From positions 1-37,318 of the forward strand of contig NZ_AUPZ01000006.1 of the NCBI RefSeq assembly GCF_000445475.1: 37,318 nt of DNA, given 5' to 3'. Made by a program: the position numbers and the translations under genes. The notes below the pieces were generated by a model. The model did no database searches. It saw only the letters and a list, made by a program, of their open reading frames with translations, and was not told where the DNA came from. How positions within the stretch are numbered: the first letter of the stretch is position 1; each line of letters starts with the position of its first letter. This stretch comes from Sulfurimonas hongkongensis (GTDB lineage: Bacteria > Campylobacterota > Campylobacteria > Campylobacterales > Sulfurimonadaceae). This document shows positions 7,306 to 16,621 of the stretch, in pieces.

Positions 7306-7344
7306 GCTCACTGCGTGACCGGATAACGGGGGCGCGGGTTGTAC
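7299..7344 (+). other. Collapsed 39-bp mini-cassette with remnant attC
   Basis: GTTATCC (7299-7305) is followed only 16 bases later by its exact complement GGATAAC (7321-7327), then GGGGGCGCGG and a new right box GTTGTAC (7338-7344). By the rule that holds for the other sites this is a cassette of 39 bp without a gene, whose attC has lost nearly all of its stem. GTTATCCG and CGGATAAC with TCAC/GTGA inside also form a strong hairpin. The patch is GC-rich, unlike its surroundings. Reading it as a deletion remnant is inference. Confidence 0.6.
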
Positions 7345-7387
7345 CTAAGGAAAGAAGATTGAAAAAAATAATATTATTTATACACAG

Positions 7388-9460
7388 ATGGTAGCTATGC
7401 AACATTTAGACATTCCAATTAATCATTATGACAGTGATAAATTAAACTTTAAACCATTTGCAAAAAAAGTTGCTACAAGTATATTAAATTATAATCAAAA
7501 TGAGACTTTAATATTTTCGATTGAAGGAAGGTGGGGAAGTGGTAAAACATCATTAATAAACCTAATAGAAAATGAAATAAAAGGTAATGTTGAAGTATTA
7601 CATTTTAATCCTTGGTTATTAACAGATATTAGTCAAGTTATTAAACTTTTTTTTGATGAACTTATAAAAATATTATCATATGGCTCGTTTAAAGTAAAAT
7701 TAAATGAAGATATCAAAAAAGATTTAAAAAATTTAGCAAATATTTTGTTACCTGAAAGCATGACAATAAAGGTGCCTTTTATAAATATAGGCTATAAGCC
7801 AAAAGATGTTTTACTATCAAGTAGTGAAGATAGTTTAGAAAAAATCAAATTGAAAATTAATAAATATTTAAAAAATTTAGATAAAAAGATAGTTATAGTT
7901 ATTGATGACATAGATAGATTGACAGACAATGAGACAGAATTTATTTTTAGACTCACAAAAGGTATAGCTGATTTTGACAATTTGATTTATATTCTATTGT
8001 ATGATAAAACTATTGTATCTAAATCACTTCAAACATTTAAGCAAGAAGATGGAGAGAAGTATCTTGAAAAAATAGTACAGTACTCTTTATCTGTACCAAA
8101 ACCGCATAAATTAACTTTACATAATTTATTATTTGAAAAACTAGACTTGATTATTAGAAAACTTGAAGATGATGGTAATCAAATATTTTTTGATAAAGAC
8201 AAGTGGTATTATATAGTAAATAAGGTGTTTACAAAATATATTTTAACCATACGAGATATAAATAACATTATAAATATCATCTCTTTTGAGTATCCAATAG
8301 TTACAGAAGATGTAAATCTATCAGATTTTTTTCTTATTTCATTACTTAGAGTAAAGAATAATTCACTATATGAAAGTATTCAAAATACTCCTGAGAAATT
8401 TTTTATTGATACGGAAACGATGATTTTGGATGAACATAAGAATCAAGTGATAGAATCATTAAAAAAAATTATTAAAGATAATCAAGAATATAAAGAGATA
8501 CTTAATTTATTATTTCCAATCATAGGAACAGATGAACTAGGTTATGAACAAAAACCAATAAATAAAGACCATAAAAACAAATATTTAGCTGATCCATATT
8601 ATTTTGAGAATTATTTTTCTTTTTCAATGTCCGATGATAAATTAACACATAGAGAGTTTAAAGAGATAGAAAAATACTTTTTAGATAGTGACTTTGATAA
8701 ATTTAAACAAGAAATACTAAATCTTGATAAAAATAGAAAAAGTTCCTTATTTTTAGAGATGTTTGAACAAACTAGTTTAGATAGCTTAAATAATCAAAAT
8801 AAATTAAACAATGGATTTTATAATGCTGTAAAAATATCTTATCAACTAGAAGAGGGAAAATTTGATAAGAATATGGGGTGGACATATATATCTCCATCCA
8901 TTAGATATATTTGGCTATCTTACGAAATATTGAGAAAAATTGATAACATCGATGCTTTTTTATTAAAATTCTTTACATTCATAGGAGAACAAGTTGTTCC
9001 CCTAATTATAAAAGTTGATATATATGAAAGAATAATAAAAGAAATATCTGAACAATCACATGAAAAATTAAATATTAAAGATGAAACAAAAGAGCAGATA
9101 TTTAAACATTTGAAAAGTAGATTAGAAAAATTATCTTTAGATGATTTTTTGAATGATGATAAAATTGAAACTTATATCTTTTCAAGATATGATAAGTTTG
9201 ATTTAACTTTGGATAAAATATCAAATGAATTAAATAATTATATTTTTAAAACAAATGATAATTTTTTTACAATTTTAAACAAATTTAAATATTGGCAAAT
9301 GTCATCTGACGGTAACAGATGGCTTATTGCAAAAGATAGTTTAAATAAGTTAATTAGCTTAGAAGATGTTGAAAAGTACATAAGTGATTTAAAACAAAAA
9401 GATTTAAGTGATAATCAAAAAGAATTATTAGAAATATGGGATAGAAAAACAAGGTGGTAA
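7388..9460 (+). CDS. KAP-family P-loop NTPase
   Basis: A 690-residue protein. Walker A GRWGSGKTS is at residues 47-55, with FNPWL about 30 residues later (the conserved W of KAP NTPases), and Walker B IVIVIDDIDRL around 168-180. RLTKGIADFDNLIYILLYDK then follows, a sensor region typical of the family. The C-terminal 400 residues are helical and AT-rich, with no hydrophobic insert, so this KAP protein seems soluble. KAP NTPases occur in many defence systems as sensor or switch proteins. The ATG at 7388 lacks a clear ribosome site; a second Met is at residue 4, and a short TTG-initiated leader with AAGGA overlaps the start and might couple translation. The next gene (Fic) starts 6 bases after the stop. 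Confidence 0.82.
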   Translation: MVAMQHLDIPINHYDSDKLNFKPFAKKVATSILNYNQNETLIFSIEGRWGSGKTSLINLIENEIKGNVEVLHFNPWLLTDISQVIKLFFDELIKILSYGSFKVKLNEDIKKDLKNLANILLPESMTIKVPFINIGYKPKDVLLSSSEDSLEKIKLKINKYLKNLDKKIVIVIDDIDRLTDNETEFIFRLTKGIADFDNLIYILLYDKTIVSKSLQTFKQEDGEKYLEKIVQYSLSVPKPHKLTLHNLLFEKLDLIIRKLEDDGNQIFFDKDKWYYIVNKVFTKYILTIRDINNIINIISFEYPIVTEDVNLSDFFLISLLRVKNNSLYESIQNTPEKFFIDTETMILDEHKNQVIESLKKIIKDNQEYKEILNLLFPIIGTDELGYEQKPINKDHKNKYLADPYYFENYFSFSMSDDKLTHREFKEIEKYFLDSDFDKFKQEILNLDKNRKSSLFLEMFEQTSLDSLNNQNKLNNGFYNAVKISYQLEEGKFDKNMGWTYISPSIRYIWLSYEILRKIDNIDAFLLKFFTFIGEQVVPLIIKVDIYERIIKEISEQSHEKLNIKDETKEQIFKHLKSRLEKLSLDDFLNDDKIETYIFSRYDKFDLTLDKISNELNNYIFKTNDNFFTILNKFKYWQMSSDGNRWLIAKDSLNKLISLEDVEKYISDLKQKDLSDNQKELLEIWDRKTRW

Positions 9461-9466
9461 TAAAAA

Positions 9467-10153
9467 ATGCAAAAACTAAATAAGCTAACGCTAAAACAAA
9501 GAGAAGAACTTTTTAGACAACTTCGTATTTCTATCACACATCACTCAAATGCAATGGAAGGCACAACACTTTCATTTGGAGAAACTAAAGAATTACTTGA
9601 ACTTGGACACACAGCAGGGCATAAACCACTGGGTGAACAGCTTGTAATATTAGGCTTTGCAAAAGCTTATGATGTAATAGTTCGTGAAGCATCAAATAAA
9701 GAAAATATTATAGACAGTAGTTTTATCAAAGATATTCATGCCATTATGTTTGAAGATGCTCTAAAAGTGGCACCCCAATATGTATCTAAACCGATTGGAG
9801 CATATAGACTAGATGAACGATATATAAAAGGTGTAGATATAAAACTGTCTTTGCCACATATGATTTCAAACGATATTGAAAATTTACTCTATAGATTTCA
9901 TAGTAATAAAATGGATTTACTAGATATATCAGAGTTTCATATACTATTTGAAAGAATTCATCCATTTGCTGATGGAAATGGAAGAGTTGGTAGATTAATA
10001 ATGGCATTTCAAGCTATTCAAAATAATATAGTACCTCCACTTATAGAAAATGAGCATAGAGATGATTATCTAAAAGCTATAAACAATAAAGATGACTTGT
10101 GTAAATTTTTGGATGAGAGTATTACTAAAAGTTTAGAATTGATAGATTTATAG
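9467..10153 (+). CDS. Fic-family protein (AMP-transferase fold)
   Basis: A 228-residue protein with an intact catalytic loop HPFADGNGRVGR at residues 165-176 (His165 is the base; the family motif is HxFx(D/E)GNGRxxR). The N-terminus has SNAMEG at 27-32, fitting the inhibitory (S/T)xxxE(G/N) helix of self-inhibited class II Fic enzymes, so activity is probably held off until Glu31 is moved. Fic enzymes transfer AMP or other phosphate groups to target proteins; some work as toxins or in defence. Its start lies 6 bases after the KAP gene and the two probably form one operon. No attC site follows: IS21-type sequence begins about 6 bases after the stop. Confidence 0.88.
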   Translation: MQKLNKLTLKQREELFRQLRISITHHSNAMEGTTLSFGETKELLELGHTAGHKPLGEQLVILGFAKAYDVIVREASNKENIIDSSFIKDIHAIMFEDALKVAPQYVSKPIGAYRLDERYIKGVDIKLSLPHMISNDIENLLYRFHSNKMDLLDISEFHILFERIHPFADGNGRVGRLIMAFQAIQNNIVPPLIENEHRDDYLKAINNKDDLCKFLDESITKSLELIDL

Positions 10154-10198
10154 GTAGATTGTCAAAAATTCACTTGTTTTTAAAAGCCCACCAAAATG

Positions 10199-10655
10199 AG
10201 AGACCGTTTAAAATTTCGTGTCAGCTACATTTAGTAACATAAAGCTACACCTCTAAATATTTATCCAGCCTCCCTTCGAAAAAGATAGCAAGTTGAGAAA
10301 TAGTCAGTGACCAATTTCTCACTGGCATACTCCATTTTTTACTTGCATTTTGTATCCCTAAATATAGTAATTTCAAGAGTGAATTTTCATTTGGAAACGC
10401 ACCTTTAGTTTTAGTTAGTTTTCTAAACTGGCGGTGTACTGATTCTATAATATTTGTAGTGTAAATTGTCTTTCTAATCTCTGCTGGATACTTGAAAAAT
10501 ACAGATAGATTCTCCCACTTATTATTCCAAGAGTTGATGACAAGTGGGTATTTTTTACCCCATTTGTCATCAAGTTTGAGTAGTTCTTCTTCTGCTACTT
10601 CCTTAGTTGTCAAGAGCGTAGTTAAATTAGGCATTTTTTCGTAAAATTTTTTACG
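10199..10655 (-). mobile_element. IS256-family 3' fragment with terminal repeat
   Basis: The outer end AGAGACCGTTTAAAATTTCG and the following GTGTCAGCTACATTTAGTAA (39 bp in all) recur exactly at 37280-37318. The end fits the IS256-type pattern of an AATTTnGTGTC inverted repeat. Inside is the last third of a transposase. The 5' two thirds and the other end are missing; IS21-type sequence takes over near 10660. Confidence 0.75.
10245..10655 (-). pseudogene. IS256-family transposase, C-terminal remnant
   Basis: The frame gives about 137 residues, from RKKFYEKMPNLTTLL to the natural C-terminus GRLDKYLEV. Clear family marks are DDKWGKKYPLVINSWNNKW, YPAEIRKTIYTTNIIES and the following VHRQFRKLTKTKGAFPNE; the Glu of IIES is the last acid of the DDE catalytic triad. 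The first two Asp residues, and so any activity, are lost. An open frame starts at an internal Met at 10634, but similarity seems to go on upstream to about 10655. The full-length family is about 400 residues. Confidence 0.85.
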
Positions 10656-10680
10656 AATTGTAACCTTAAGCGACGAGGCT

Positions 10681-11086
<406 letters not shown>

Positions 11087-11093
<7 letters not shown>

Positions 11094-12200
11094 CATAATG
11101 CACCTCCAACTGCATACACTGGTACAAGTATATAAGTCATAGCAGGGATGAAAGCATCATAACTTTGTAAATCTCTTGTGGGTATATGTATACTTATTCT
11201 ATTGGATGTTTGCTTATCTTGTGTTACACTTTTAGCTGTAGCTTTTATTGGGTGGATTCCGTGATAAGGCTTCGGTAGAGGTAGCAACTGCAATTGCTCT
11301 TCTGCCAACATGTCAAATGGCCTGTAAAGTGTTGTTTGATGTATTCTCGCGTTAGCTGTAAAGTCTAGCCAATCCATAACTTCCGCATTAGCGTTTTGTA
11401 AAGTCATTTTATAACCCATCATTGAGAGCCTTGTTTTAAACATATTGTGAAAACTATATCTAAGATATAAGATAGTGATTGAACCGTTCTACTTTACCTT
11501 TCGTTTGAGCACGATAAGGCTTACAAACTTTTAGTTGCATCCCACAGTGTTTCTGGGCAAAGTCACGAAGCTGTTCGTTAAATTTATGTTTGCCATAGCC
11601 ATAAGCATTTCGTTTTATGATGACAGTTTTCATATTGTCATAAAGTCCTTCTGCTGGTACACCACCGAAGTAACTAAATGCATTCATATGACATTTAATA
11701 AGAGTATCAACTTTCTCATCACTTACATATTCGGCATAAGATGCACGAGAATATCCCATTGTAGCTACAAATGCAGATAAACCATCTTTAGGAAACTCAA
11801 CCCAGTCCACTTGCATCTGCTGACCTTTTTTAGTCTCAAACCTGACTAACGGTTCTTCATCTTTAACTTTTTGACGTAGTTCATGGCTTCGCACAACTTC
11901 ATTCATCCAGCGCAATGAACCTCTATAACCTAGCTTTTGAATTTCTTGATATACTGATGTATTTGGAATCTCTATACCAAGTTTATATGCTTCTTCTAGC
12001 ATCATGGCAATATTGGGGAGGTATGGATCTACAGTTGTTGATACAGGCTCTCTTTTTATTACAGGAACATAGCCTTCAGGTAACTTGGCATATTTAGTAA
12101 CTGTATTTCTATTGATACCTAGTTTACGAGCAATTGCAACTTTACTCAATCCATCTTTGAGCATTTTATGAATCATTTTTACTTCACCTTTTTTAAGCAT
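11087..12200 (-). pseudogene. istA: IstA-type IS21 transposase with 7-bp duplication frameshift
   Basis: Frame one (12200 to 11460) has an N-terminal helix-turn-helix (LSKVAIARKLGINRNTVTKY) and the first part of a DDE integrase core (QMQVDWVEFP, then VPAEGLYDNMKTVII, then TKGKVERFNHYL). It stops at FNHYLIS. The rest (MFKTRLSMMGYKMTLQ to the C-terminus VYAVGGALWH) is in another frame. The cause is visible: TAAGATA occurs twice in tandem at 11461-11474; removing one copy restores HYLRYSFHNMF. The product would lack the last catalytic region. The ribosome site GGAGA is 5-6 bases before the start. Confidence 0.9.
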
Positions 12201-12264
12201 TTGTCTCCTTTCAAAAATTTGAAAAAAGACTTTAACAAAATTAATTTGTTTATTTAAGCTTTGG

Positions 12265-12301
12265 GTTGTAAAAACTACTTTTTAAGCAGCTTTCTTGCTG
12301 C
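12265..12301 (-). terminator. Possible terminator of the NADH dehydrogenase-like gene
   Basis: Directly after the stop codon, the minus strand reads GCAGC-AAGAAA-GCTGC, then TTAAAAAGTAGTTTTT. The stem is only 5 bp and the T-run is about 12 bases away, so this is a weak candidate. Confidence 0.4.
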
Positions 12302-13501
12302 CTATTTTAACTCCGCTCGTGACATATATCCCGCATTTATACGAAGGCGAAGCCCAAGATAATAGAGCTTCGCTATAGCCTTTTTTAGAAGATATGCCGT
12401 ATATCCACTCACTTTTATAAAACCAAATAACTCACCTACTGAGTATTTTCCACCTAAGGCTATAAAAATTCCCAGCATGCTTGCATCAAATGGTTTGACT
12501 CTCTTTTTGTTTATTTTGCTCATTATTGTTTCTGCCACGTACTCAGCACTTCTCTCTGCACTCTGCGCCGTGGGAGGAAGAATCTCTCCCTTTGCATCTT
12601 TAATCTCAACGCAATCGCCTATTGCAAAAACATTCTTATGATTGTCTATGTTTAACTCTGCATTTGGTATAAACTGAGAAATACTATTCTTCTGCACATC
12701 TATTGAATCGTTTAAATGAGATGCTTTTATGCCGCCTGTAAAAATCATAAAATGGTACTTTAATTTTTGAGAATCTTTAAAGTAGATATAGTTCTCATCC
12801 ATCCTGTCTATAAAAGTCTCTGTTAAGATATTTACATCTAAAGACTCTAACCTTTTTTCGGTGTTTTTTATAATAAACTCGCTCATCCCAGGTAAAATAG
12901 TTTTACTCGCATCAATAAGATAGATTTTTATACTTTTTACTCTATCTCCGATAGTTTTTTTATATGCCTCTATAACATATGCCATCTCAGCTGCAACTTC
13001 TACACCACTTAATCCTGCACCGCCTATGACTAAGTTTATATCTTGGCTCTCTTTTGTATTTTGCAGTTTTTTATATATTAGATTTTCAAACTCAACTCTG
13101 AAATTAAAAGCTCTATGTAAATTTTTCACTCCGTAGCTATGCTCTTTCAATCCTTCTATAAATGAGAAAAAGTTTGTTCTAGCACCAGTTGCTATAATTA
13201 GATAATCATAATCTATTAGAGAAGTAGCACTCTTTACTAACTCTTTGTCAAAATCAACACTTACTACTTTGTCTTGAATAAACTGGGCCCTCTCTTTAAA
13301 GCCGTCGCACCACTCTTTTAAGTCAATCACCAAGTCATGCATATCAAATTTTCCTGCAATATACCCATAAGCTTCGGTTTGGAGATAATGATATGGATTT
13401 TTATCAATTAGAACAATATCTATACCGGCATCTTTAGATAAAAACTCAACAGCCCTAAGCCCTCCGTAACCTCCGCCAATAACAACTACTTTTTTATTCA
13501 A
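12302..13501 (-). CDS. Type II NADH dehydrogenase-like FAD oxidoreductase
   Basis: A 399-residue flavoprotein of the NDH-2/SQR fold. VVVIGGGYGGLRAVEFL at residues 4-20 binds FAD, a second dinucleotide site is INLVIGGAGLSGVEVAAEMA around 155-175, and FAIGDCVEI with PPTAQSAERSAEYVA around 295-325 is the FAD and quinone-side motif of NDH-2. The C-terminus (GFIKVSGYTAYLLKKAI) is amphipathic and would hold the enzyme to the inner face of the membrane. No Cys pair of a sulfide:quinone reductase is seen, so NADH:quinone oxidation without proton pumping is favoured. The start is TTG, with AAGG about 7 bases upstream and a TATAAT box before it. Monocistronic by its spacing. Confidence 0.78.
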   Translation of the reverse strand: MNKKVVVIGGGYGGLRAVEFLSKDAGIDIVLIDKNPYHYLQTEAYGYIAGKFDMHDLVIDLKEWCDGFKERAQFIQDKVVSVDFDKELVKSATSLIDYDYLIIATGARTNFFSFIEGLKEHSYGVKNLHRAFNFRVEFENLIYKKLQNTKESQDINLVIGGAGLSGVEVAAEMAYVIEAYKKTIGDRVKSIKIYLIDASKTILPGMSEFIIKNTEKRLESLDVNILTETFIDRMDENYIYFKDSQKLKYHFMIFTGGIKASHLNDSIDVQKNSISQFIPNAELNIDNHKNVFAIGDCVEIKDAKGEILPPTAQSAERSAEYVAETIMSKINKKRVKPFDASMLGIFIALGGKYSVGELFGFIKVSGYTAYLLKKAIAKLYYLGLRLRINAGYMSRAELK

Positions 13502-13531
13502 ATTTTGCCTTTTCGTGCATTAATAGCTAAA

Positions 13532-13537
13532 ATTATA
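13532..13537 (-). promoter_or_regulatory. -10 box of the NADH dehydrogenase-like gene
   Basis: On the minus strand TATAAT stands about 30 bases before the TTG start, in the context GTATTGTATAATTTTAGC. No clear -35 box, as is normal for Campylobacterota sigma-70 promoters. Confidence 0.5.
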
Positions 13538-13601
13538 CAATACAATTACACCACAGGGGTAGCATATCAACTTTTATAATATACTCTCTCGTAACTGATT
13601 T

Positions 13602-14888
13602 TTACAAAAAGAAAAAGATTAAAATACCTGCTAATGCTAAAATTATCATCGCTGGTGATATCTCTTTTGTTTTTCCTTGTATGATGTTGACAAGCATATA
13701 AACTAGTGCTCCAAGGAGTAAACCATTTGTTATGGAATATGTCATGGGCATACCTAAAACAATGAAAAATGTTGCGTATTTACTTGCATCATTTGTATAG
13801 TCTATGTTTTGTAGTTCACTAAACATCATAATCCCAATGACAATTAAAATAGGATAGATTGCATTGGGCGGTATGGCTTTAAAGAGTGGAAGGAAAAAGA
13901 GCGGTAGTAAAAACAAAAAACCTGTTGTAACAGCGCTAAGTCCAGTTCTTCCACCCTCTTCAACTCCCGCAGCACTCTCAATAAATGAAGTGGTACTAGT
14001 AACACCAGCTACTCCACTTAGCATTGTTCCAACTGCATCAGCTTCTATGGTTTTTTGCAGGGCCCTAGAGCCTTCTTCATTTTCAAAAAGTTTTGCTCTC
14101 ATACCTACCCCTGTTAATGTTCCAAGTGTATCAAAGAGATCTGTAAGTAAAAATATCAAGATTAGAGGTAAAAAACTAAGACTTAAAGCTGATAGTATGT
14201 CTAGCTCAAAAGCGATTGGAGCCATTGACGCAGGTAAAGATATTAACTCCTTTGGCATAGGCGATATTCCCACTCCCCATGCAAAAAGTGTAGCAACTAA
14301 GATAGAGAGAATAAAAGCACCTTTATACTTTTTAACGCTAAAATAAATAGCTAAAACTAAGCCAAATAAAGCGAGTAAAACGCCACTATCTTTAAAGTCT
14401 CCTAGTGTTACTAAAGTTGAGTCATTTGCAACAATTATTTTTGTCTGCTCTAACGCGATAAAAGCTATAAAAGCTCCAATACCTGCACTAACAGCTCTTT
14501 TTATATCTACAGGAATAGTCTCTATAAGCCATCTTCTAGCAGGAGTAATACTAATGAGAACATACAAAACTCCAGATATAAAAACTATCCCCAAAGCAGT
14601 CTGCCAAGGTATACCCATACCATTTACAAGACCAAAACTAAAATATGCATTTAAGCCCATTCCTACACTCATAGCTATAGGAGTATTAGCCCATAAGCCA
14701 TTGAGAATAGATACAAAAACACTCATAACTATGGTTGCAGTTATCAGTGCATCATAGGGCATACCACTCGCACTAAGTATGTAGGCATTTACGGGAATGA
14801 TATAGAGCATTGCTATAAAAGTCGTAAATCCGGCTGTAATTTCTGTTCTTATATCTGTTTTGTTTTCTTTGAGTTTAAATAGATTCAT
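13602..14888 (-). CDS. NCS2-family purine permease (AzgA/PbuG type)
   Basis: A 428-residue inner-membrane protein with about 12-14 helices. The AzgA/PbuG marks are ITAGFTTFIAMLYIIPVNAY near residue 20, SVGMGLNAYFSFG near 75, and GTLTGVGMRA followed by ADAVGTMLSGVAGVTSTTSF near 260-300. The family brings in adenine, guanine or hypoxanthine with protons. The adenine deaminase gene is immediately upstream on the same strand, with one base between its stop and this ATG, so transport and deamination of adenine are very probably one operon. Exact purine specificity cannot be read from the sequence. Confidence 0.88.
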   Translation of the reverse strand: MNLFKLKENKTDIRTEITAGFTTFIAMLYIIPVNAYILSASGMPYDALITATIVMSVFVSILNGLWANTPIAMSVGMGLNAYFSFGLVNGMGIPWQTALGIVFISGVLYVLISITPARRWLIETIPVDIKRAVSAGIGAFIAFIALEQTKIIVANDSTLVTLGDFKDSGVLLALFGLVLAIYFSVKKYKGAFILSILVATLFAWGVGISPMPKELISLPASMAPIAFELDILSALSLSFLPLILIFLLTDLFDTLGTLTGVGMRAKLFENEEGSRALQKTIEADAVGTMLSGVAGVTSTTSFIESAAGVEEGGRTGLSAVTTGFLFLLPLFFLPLFKAIPPNAIYPILIVIGIMMFSELQNIDYTNDASKYATFFIVLGMPMTYSITNGLLLGALVYMLVNIIQGKTKEISPAMIILALAGILIFFFL

Positions 14889-14889
14889 A

Positions 14890-16485
14890 TTAGCTTTTAC
14901 AAGGCGCTATAAAGTGAAAACTTCGTCCATCAAAGAGACCCTTATCACTGAGTTTTATCTCTGGGATAACAAGTAGTGCCATAAAAGAGAGTGTCATAAA
15001 AGGAGCACTGAGAGTAGAGTTTAAAGTGTTTTTTACAAAGGCATCAATAGCCTCATACTCGGATGCTACTTCAAATGCATCTTCACTACTCATGATGCCA
15101 CCAACACCTAGTCTTAAAAGATGAGATTCACCTTTGCCTACTGCACTTATTCCACCTTTAGCATTTAGGACAAGGTTAGCAGCTTCTGCCATTGCTTTAT
15201 CGCTACAGCCAACAACGATGATATTGTGAGAATCATGTGCAACACTAGATGCAATAGCCCCTACACTTAAACCAAAGCCTTTTACATGGGCTATTCCTTT
15301 AATGGCACTATTTTCATATCTGTTAATCACAGCGATTTTTAAAACATCTTTATCTATCTTGTGTAAAATTTTCTCATAAGTGATGAGTTCATGATCAACT
15401 ACTTGAATAACCTCCATGTTCTCACATTCTGGCAAATAAAAATCTTTTGCCTCTTTAGTAAGTGCTTCAAACTTGTTTACACTGTTTACTTTAACTGATT
15501 TAAGGAGTGTCTTACCCTCTTGTGCGACAGTTTTTCCATCTATTACTGTTTGTAAAACTCTGAACTCTTTTAAATCAGATACTAAAATAAAATCAGCACT
15601 ATCTCCTACTCTTAAAGTCCCCACATCTAAGTTGTAGTGCTCTATAGGGTTGATGCAAGCCATCTCTAAAACATCAAATAAGTCGTGACCTAGAGAGATA
15701 GCACGCACTACCATCTCATTTATATGACCTTTGAGTAAATCGTCTGGATGCTTATCGTCACTACAAAACATCATATTTTCATGATGTTCATCTATAAGGC
15801 TGTGAAGTGCATCAAAGTTTTTTGCGGCTGAGCCCTCTCTGATGAGAATCTTCATTCCTTTTTGGAGCTTTTCTAAAGCCTCTTCATAGGTAAAGGCTTC
15901 ATGATCAGTAGATATTCCAGCATCTATATAGATAGAGAGATCCTCTCCTCTAAGACCTGGAGCATGTCCATCTATGGGTTTACCCTCATTTTTTGCAGCA
16001 GCTATTTTTCCCATCATATCAGCATCATTAGCCAAGACTCCAGGGAAGTTCATCACTTCACTTAAAAACTTGATTTTTGGATTTTTGAGAAGTTTTGTAA
16101 CAGCTTCTAGGTCTAAAATATCTCCACTTGTCTCAAAAGGAGTAGCAGGAACGCAAGGAGAGGCTCCAAAGTAGAACTTGAAGTTTGTTTTAGAAGCATT
16201 TTCCAGCATAAAGTCTACACCATCGAGTCCAAGAACATTCGCTATCTCATGGGGATCACTCACAGTAGCAACACTTCCATGAAGAGTGGCTAGCCGGGCA
16301 AACTCACTAGGAACTAACATAGAACTCTCTATATGAATATGCGAGTCAATGAATCCAGGAAGTATGTAGCTATAGCACTCCTCTTTAGTCTCTTTTATAG
16401 AAGTGATACGAGCATCTGTAACTTCAACTATGGAGGGTTTTATGGTTTTATTTCTAATGTCGATTAAATTTGCTTTTATAGTCAT
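14890..16485 (-). CDS. ade: Adenine deaminase
   Basis: A 531-residue amidohydrolase of the Ade type. LPGFIDSHIHIESSML near residue 42 gives the metal-binding HxH; SDPHEIANVLG, PGLRGEDL, SDDKHPDDL and the C-terminal HVKGFGLSVGAIASSVAHDS with GGISAVGKGE are typical. Ade converts adenine to hypoxanthine and ammonia in purine salvage, using Fe or Mn in the active site. The length is close to the family's 550-600. Together with the downstream permease it forms a salvage operon whose product can feed IMP and guaB. ATG with GGGAG about 10 bases upstream; divergent from gatA. Confidence 0.92.
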   Translation of the reverse strand: MTIKANLIDIRNKTIKPSIVEVTDARITSIKETKEECYSYILPGFIDSHIHIESSMLVPSEFARLATLHGSVATVSDPHEIANVLGLDGVDFMLENASKTNFKFYFGASPCVPATPFETSGDILDLEAVTKLLKNPKIKFLSEVMNFPGVLANDADMMGKIAAAKNEGKPIDGHAPGLRGEDLSIYIDAGISTDHEAFTYEEALEKLQKGMKILIREGSAAKNFDALHSLIDEHHENMMFCSDDKHPDDLLKGHINEMVVRAISLGHDLFDVLEMACINPIEHYNLDVGTLRVGDSADFILVSDLKEFRVLQTVIDGKTVAQEGKTLLKSVKVNSVNKFEALTKEAKDFYLPECENMEVIQVVDHELITYEKILHKIDKDVLKIAVINRYENSAIKGIAHVKGFGLSVGAIASSVAHDSHNIIVVGCSDKAMAEAANLVLNAKGGISAVGKGESHLLRLGVGGIMSSEDAFEVASEYEAIDAFVKNTLNSTLSAPFMTLSFMALLVIPEIKLSDKGLFDGRSFHFIAPCKS

Positions 16486-16517
16486 AATCTCTTTGCTCCC
16501 AACATCTCATTATCTTG

Positions 16518-16523
16518 ATTATA
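16518..16523 (-). promoter_or_regulatory. -10 box of the ade-permease operon
   Basis: The minus strand reads ATATTATAATCAAG, a perfect TATAAT about 32 bases before the ade ATG. It shares the divergent spacer with the gatA promoter. Confidence 0.55.
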
Positions 16524-16583
16524 ATATATCCGAGCTTTGAATTTCTTATGAGCACTTCTAAAGAAAAAATAAACACATTTTGC

Positions 16584-16589
16584 TATAAT
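16584..16589 (+). promoter_or_regulatory. Extended -10 promoter of gatA
   Basis: CATTTTGCTATAATGC: a perfect TATAAT with TGC in front (extended -10), 32 bases before the GTG start, in an AT-rich stretch without a -35 box. Confidence 0.65.
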
Positions 16590-16621
16590 GCACCAAATAA
16601 TTTATAAAGATAGGAAAACTA

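Noticed and set aside
12231-12275. TTTAACAAAATTAATTTGTT with a later GTTGTAA, as a possible degenerate attC at the left IS21 boundary
   Set aside because: The stem is only 6 bp, the boxes are not complementary, and none of the shared arm or loop sequence is present.
12302-13501. Sulfide:quinone oxidoreductase
   Set aside because: The conserved redox cysteine pair is not seen, while the PPTAQSAERSAE motif and C-terminal amphipathic anchor fit NDH-2.
13864-14346. A 160-codon open frame on the + strand inside the purine permease gene
   Set aside because: It is the reverse-strand shadow of a clear transporter, has low-complexity Ser/Lys/Pro content and no ribosome site.
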